Shown: in pieces, positions 61,181 to 64,000 of the stretch | How the letters are laid out: every line of letters begins with the position of its first letter | How positions within the stretch are numbered: the first letter of the stretch is position 1 | NCBI GenBank assembly: GCA_037783545.1 | Contig: JBBELK010000458.1 | Span: forward strand, 248,001-312,000 | Direction: 5' to 3' | From: Henricia sp. BOLD:AAB3569 | Lineage: Eukaryota > Echinodermata > Asteroidea > Spinulosida > Echinasteridae | Length of the DNA: 64,000 nucleotides | Notes under the pieces: generated by a model | Told to the model about the DNA's origin: nothing | The model's database searches: none | What the model saw: only the letters and a program-made list of their open reading frames with translations | Translations under genes and position numbers: made by a program

Positions 61181-62417
61181 TAGTATGCCGACACTGAGTT
61201 TTAGCTACATTCGACAATAACTCGTTCGGTTTGAACTGGAAACAGTTGAAATTTGCAGTATACGTTTGCGATGTAGATCTGTTTAAGCAGAAAAAATGCG
61301 AAGCTTGTCTGGAAATTCCTTCAGCTCCAAAATACCGATCATACCAGACGCAGTGTTCTCCGAAAGCGGGGTCTGTTTGTGCCAACAATTAGTGTGCCGG
61401 CACTGAGTTTTAGCTACATTCGACAATAACTCGGTCGGTTTGAACAGGAAACAGTTCAAATTTGCAGTATACGTTTGCGATGTAGTTCTGTTTAAGCAGA
61501 AAACATGCGAAGCTTGTCTGGAAATTCCTTCAGCTCCAAAATTGCGATCATACCAGACGCAGTGTTCTCCGAAAGCGTGGTCTGTTTGTGCCAAACAATT
61601 AGTGTGCCGGCACTGAGTTTTAGTTACATTTGACAATAACTCGGTCGGTTTGAACGGGAAACAGTTCAAATTTGCAGTATACGTTTGCGATGTAGTTCTG
61701 TTTAAGCAGAAAAAATGCGAAGCTTGTCTGGAAATTCCTTCAGCTCCAAAATTGCGATCATACCAGACGCAGTGTTCTCCGAAAGCGGGGTCTGTTTGTG
61801 CCAACAATTAGTGTGCCGGCACTGAGTTTTAGCTACATTCGACAATAACTCGGCCGGTTTGAACAGGAAACAGTTCAAATTTGCAGTATACGTTTGCGAT
61901 GTAGTTCTGTTTAAGCAGAAAACATGCGAAGCTTGTCTGGAAATTCCTTCAGCTCCAAAATTGCGATCATACCAGACGCAGTGTTCTCCGAAAGCGTGGT
62001 CTGTTTGTGCCAAACAATTAGTGTGCCGGCACTGAGTTTTAGTTACATTTGACAATAACTCGGTCGGTTTGAACGGGAAACAGTTCAAATTTGCAGTATA
62101 CGTTTGCGATGTAGTTCTGTTTAAGCAGAACAAATGCGAAGCTTGTCTGGAAATTCTTTCAGCTCCAAAATTGCGATCATACCAGACGCAGTGTTCTCCG
62201 AAAGCGGCGTCTGTTTGTGCCAACAATTAGTGTGCCGGCACTCAGTTTTAGTTACATTTGACAATAACTCGGTCGGTTTGAACGGGAAACAGTTCAAATT
62301 TGCAGTATACGTTTGCGATGTAGTTCTGTTTAAGCAGAAAAAATGCGAAGCTTGTCTGGAAATTCCTTCAGCTCCAAAATTGCGATCATACCAGACGCAG
62401 TGTTCTCCGAAAGCAAT
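61181..62417. repeat. HOR block 27, 6 monomers, 1237 bp
   Basis: Order f, j-like with extra A, e-like full length with GGGG tail (61600), j, k/l hybrid (62019), e (GCACTCAG). The hybrid at 62019 is the junction of the 3100-bp duplication. Confidence 0.86.
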
Positions 62418-64000
62418 TAGTATGCCGACACTGAGTTTTAGCTACATTCGACAATAACTCGTTCGGTTTGAACTGGAAACAGTTGAAATTTGCAGTATAC
62501 GTTTGCGATGTAGATCTGTTGAAGCAGAAAAAATGCGAAGCTTGTCTGGAAATTCCTTCAGCTCCAAAATACCGATCATACCAGACGCAGTGTTCTCCGC
62601 AAGCGGGGTCTGTTTGTACCAACAATTAGTGTGCCGGCACTGAGTTTTAGCTACATTCGACAATAACTCGGTCGGTTTGAACTGGAAACAGTTCAAATTT
62701 GCAGTATACGTTTGCGTTGTAGATCTGTTTAAGCAGAAAACATGCGAAGCTTGTCTGCAAATTCCTTCAGCTCCAAAATTGCGATCATACCAGACGCAGT
62801 GTTCTGCGAAAGCGTGGTCTGTTTGTGCCAACAATTAGCATGCCGACACTGAGTTTTAGCTACATTCGACAATAACTCGGCCGGTTTGAACAGGAAACAG
62901 TTCAAATTTGCAGTATACGTTTGCGATGTAGTTCTGTTTAAGCAGAAAACATGCGAAGCTTGTCTGGAAATTCCTTCAGCTCCAAAATTGCGATCATACC
63001 AGACGCAGTGTTCTCCGAAAGCGGGGTCTGTTTGTGCCAACAATTAGTGTGCCGGCACTGAGTTTTAGCTACATTCGACAATAACTCGTTCTGTTTGAAC
63101 TGGAAACAGTTCAAATTTGCAGTATACGTTTGCGATGTAGATCTGTTTAAGCAGACAAAATGCGAAGCTTGTCTGGAAATTCCTTCAGCTCCAAACTTTC
63201 GATCATACCAGACGCAGTGTTCTCCGAAAGCGGGGTCTGTTTGTGCCAACAATTAGTGTGCCGGCACTGAGTTTTAGTTACATTTGACAATAACTCGGTC
63301 GGTTTGAACGGGAAACAGTTCAAATTTGCAGTATACGTTTGCGATGTAGTTCTGTTTAAGCAGAAAAAATGCGAAGCTTGTCTGGAAATTCCTTCAGCTC
63401 CAAAATTGCGATCATACCAGACGCAGTGTTCTCCGAAAGCGGGGTCTGTTTGTGCCAACAATTAGTGTGCCAGCACTGAGTTTTAGTTACATTTGACAAT
63501 AATTCGGTCGGTTTGAACTGGAAACAGTTCAAATTTGCAGTGTACGTTTGCGATGTAGTTCTGTTTAAGCAGAACAAATGCGAAGCTTGTCTGGAAATTC
63601 CTTCAGCTCCAAAATTTCGATCATACCAGACGCAGTGTTCTGCGAAAGCGTGGTCTGTTTGTGCCAACAATTAGCATGCCGACACTGAGTTTTAGCTACA
63701 TTCGACAATAACTCGTTCGGTTTGAACTGGAAACAGTTCAAATTTGCAGTATACGTTTGCGATGTAGATCTGTTTAAGCAGACAAAATGCGAAGCTTGTC
63801 TGGAAATTCCTTCAGCTCCAAAATTGCGATCATACCAGACGCAGTGTTCTCCGAAAGCGTGGTCTGTTTGTGCCAAACAATTAGTGTGCCGGCACTGAGT
63901 TTTAGCTACATTCGACAATAACTCGGTCGGTTTGAACAGGAAACAGTTCAAATTTGCAGTATACGTTTGCGTTGTAGATCTGTTTAAGCAGAAAACATGC
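62418..64000. repeat. HOR block 28, 7 monomers and a 119-bp partial, cut by window end
   Basis: Same order as the start of block 26: f, a, j-like, p-like, e-like, k-like, p, partial l (63882-64000). The array plainly continues beyond the window. Confidence 0.87.

Larger units (their letters stand above)
1..64000. repeat. 209-bp satellite DNA array (whole window)
   Basis: A head-to-tail tandem array fills the window: 309 complete monomers and one partial, all in the same orientation, with no interruption. Monomer starts fall at 1, 210, 419, 628, 837, 1027, 1236 and so on to 63882. Census by length: 213 x 209, 58 x 210, 1 x 208, 28 x 190, 9 x 184 bp, plus 119 bp at the right edge; these add to 64,000. 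Most 210-bp copies (45) carry an extra A in 'gccaaAcaatt'; 8 carry a seventh A in the A-tract, 4 an extra T in 'ctgtTttgtg', 1 an extra T near 48686. Long satellite arrays of this kind are typical of centromeric or pericentromeric heterochromatin. The location and species are not determinable from the sequence. Confidence 0.98.
59061..64000. repeat. 3100-bp, 15-monomer HOR, tandem duplication running past the window
   Basis: Unit 1 is about 59061-62160; unit 2 runs from about 62161 beyond the right edge (1840 bp visible). They share at least seven rare variants: GCACTCAG, CTGTTGAAG, CCGCAAGC, TCTGCAAATT, GTTCTG, GTGCCAGCAC and AATTCGG. The only difference I noted is at 60519 (TTTTGATC versus TTTCGATC at 63619). 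Confidence 0.9.

Noticed and set aside
1-64000. CRISPR array
   Set aside because: The period is regular but there are no unique spacers: the whole 209 bp is repeated, and copies differ only at shared diagnostic sites.
1-64000. rDNA spacer, tRNA or 5S gene cluster
   Set aside because: No conserved rRNA or tRNA sequence, internal promoter boxes or terminator T-runs were recognised in the monomer.
1-64000. Transposon remnants or inverted monomer segments
   Set aside because: Monomer boundaries can be walked to the last base with all copies in one orientation; no residual sequence is left over.
1-64000. Assembly artefact producing false duplications
   Set aside because: Cannot be excluded without reads, but private variants in most duplicated units and varied hybrid junctions argue for real structure.

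Overview
The whole 64 kb window is one uninterrupted head-to-tail satellite DNA array. The monomer is 209 bp (about 43.5% GC in the first copy; one HindIII site AAGCTT in every copy I checked). No gene, RNA gene, mobile element, CRISPR array or unique sequence interrupts it, and no inverted monomers were seen. Walking the monomer boundaries (phase: TAG of 'caatTAGtgtgcc', first copy 1-209) gives 309 complete monomers plus a 119-bp partial one at the right edge: 213 of 209 bp, 58 of 210 bp, 1 of 208 bp, 28 of 190 bp and 9 of 184 bp. These lengths sum exactly to 64,000.

Such an array indicates eukaryotic constitutive heterochromatin (centromeric, pericentromeric or another satellite block), probably from a long-read assembly. 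The species cannot be read from the sequence. CpG is not depleted (11 CpG in the first 209-bp monomer, about what its composition predicts). This argues weakly against a heavily CpG-methylated genome, such as a vertebrate or many plants, or else for a very young array.

Monomers fall into about 16 recurring types (a-p), distinguished by a few diagnostic windows. Head: TAG-TGTGCCGGC, TAG-CATGCCGAC, TAG-TATGCCGAC or TAG-TTTGCCGGC. Then GCTACATTCGAC or GTTACATTTGAC; GGTCGG, GGCCGG or GTTCGG; GAACTGG, GAACGGG or GAACAGG; TTCAAA or TTGAAA; GTTGTAGATC, GATGTAGTTC or GATGTAGATC; a 6-nt A-tract carrying a C at varying positions; a TTGCG/CTTCC/TTTCG/TACCG window; and a tail GTGG, GGGG, GGCG, GGTG or AGCG. 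The types recur in ordered strings (for example f a b c d g h i j k l m n o p i j k l e), so this is a mosaic higher-order repeat (HOR) array rather than a homogeneous monomeric one. A 190-bp truncated monomer (19-bp deletion at its 3' end), usually followed by type f, punctuates the array 28 times and is used here to divide it into blocks of 3 to 29 monomers.

The array shows many recent events: tandem multi-monomer duplications (units of 418, 837, 1001, 1027, 1438, about 838 and 3100 bp), hybrid monomers at their junctions, and dispersed 1.6-4.5 kb near-identical copies whose offsets change by exact sums of monomer lengths. This fits unequal exchange and gene conversion. The many minus-strand open frames (usually 104 codons) are by-products of the repeat and are not annotated as genes.
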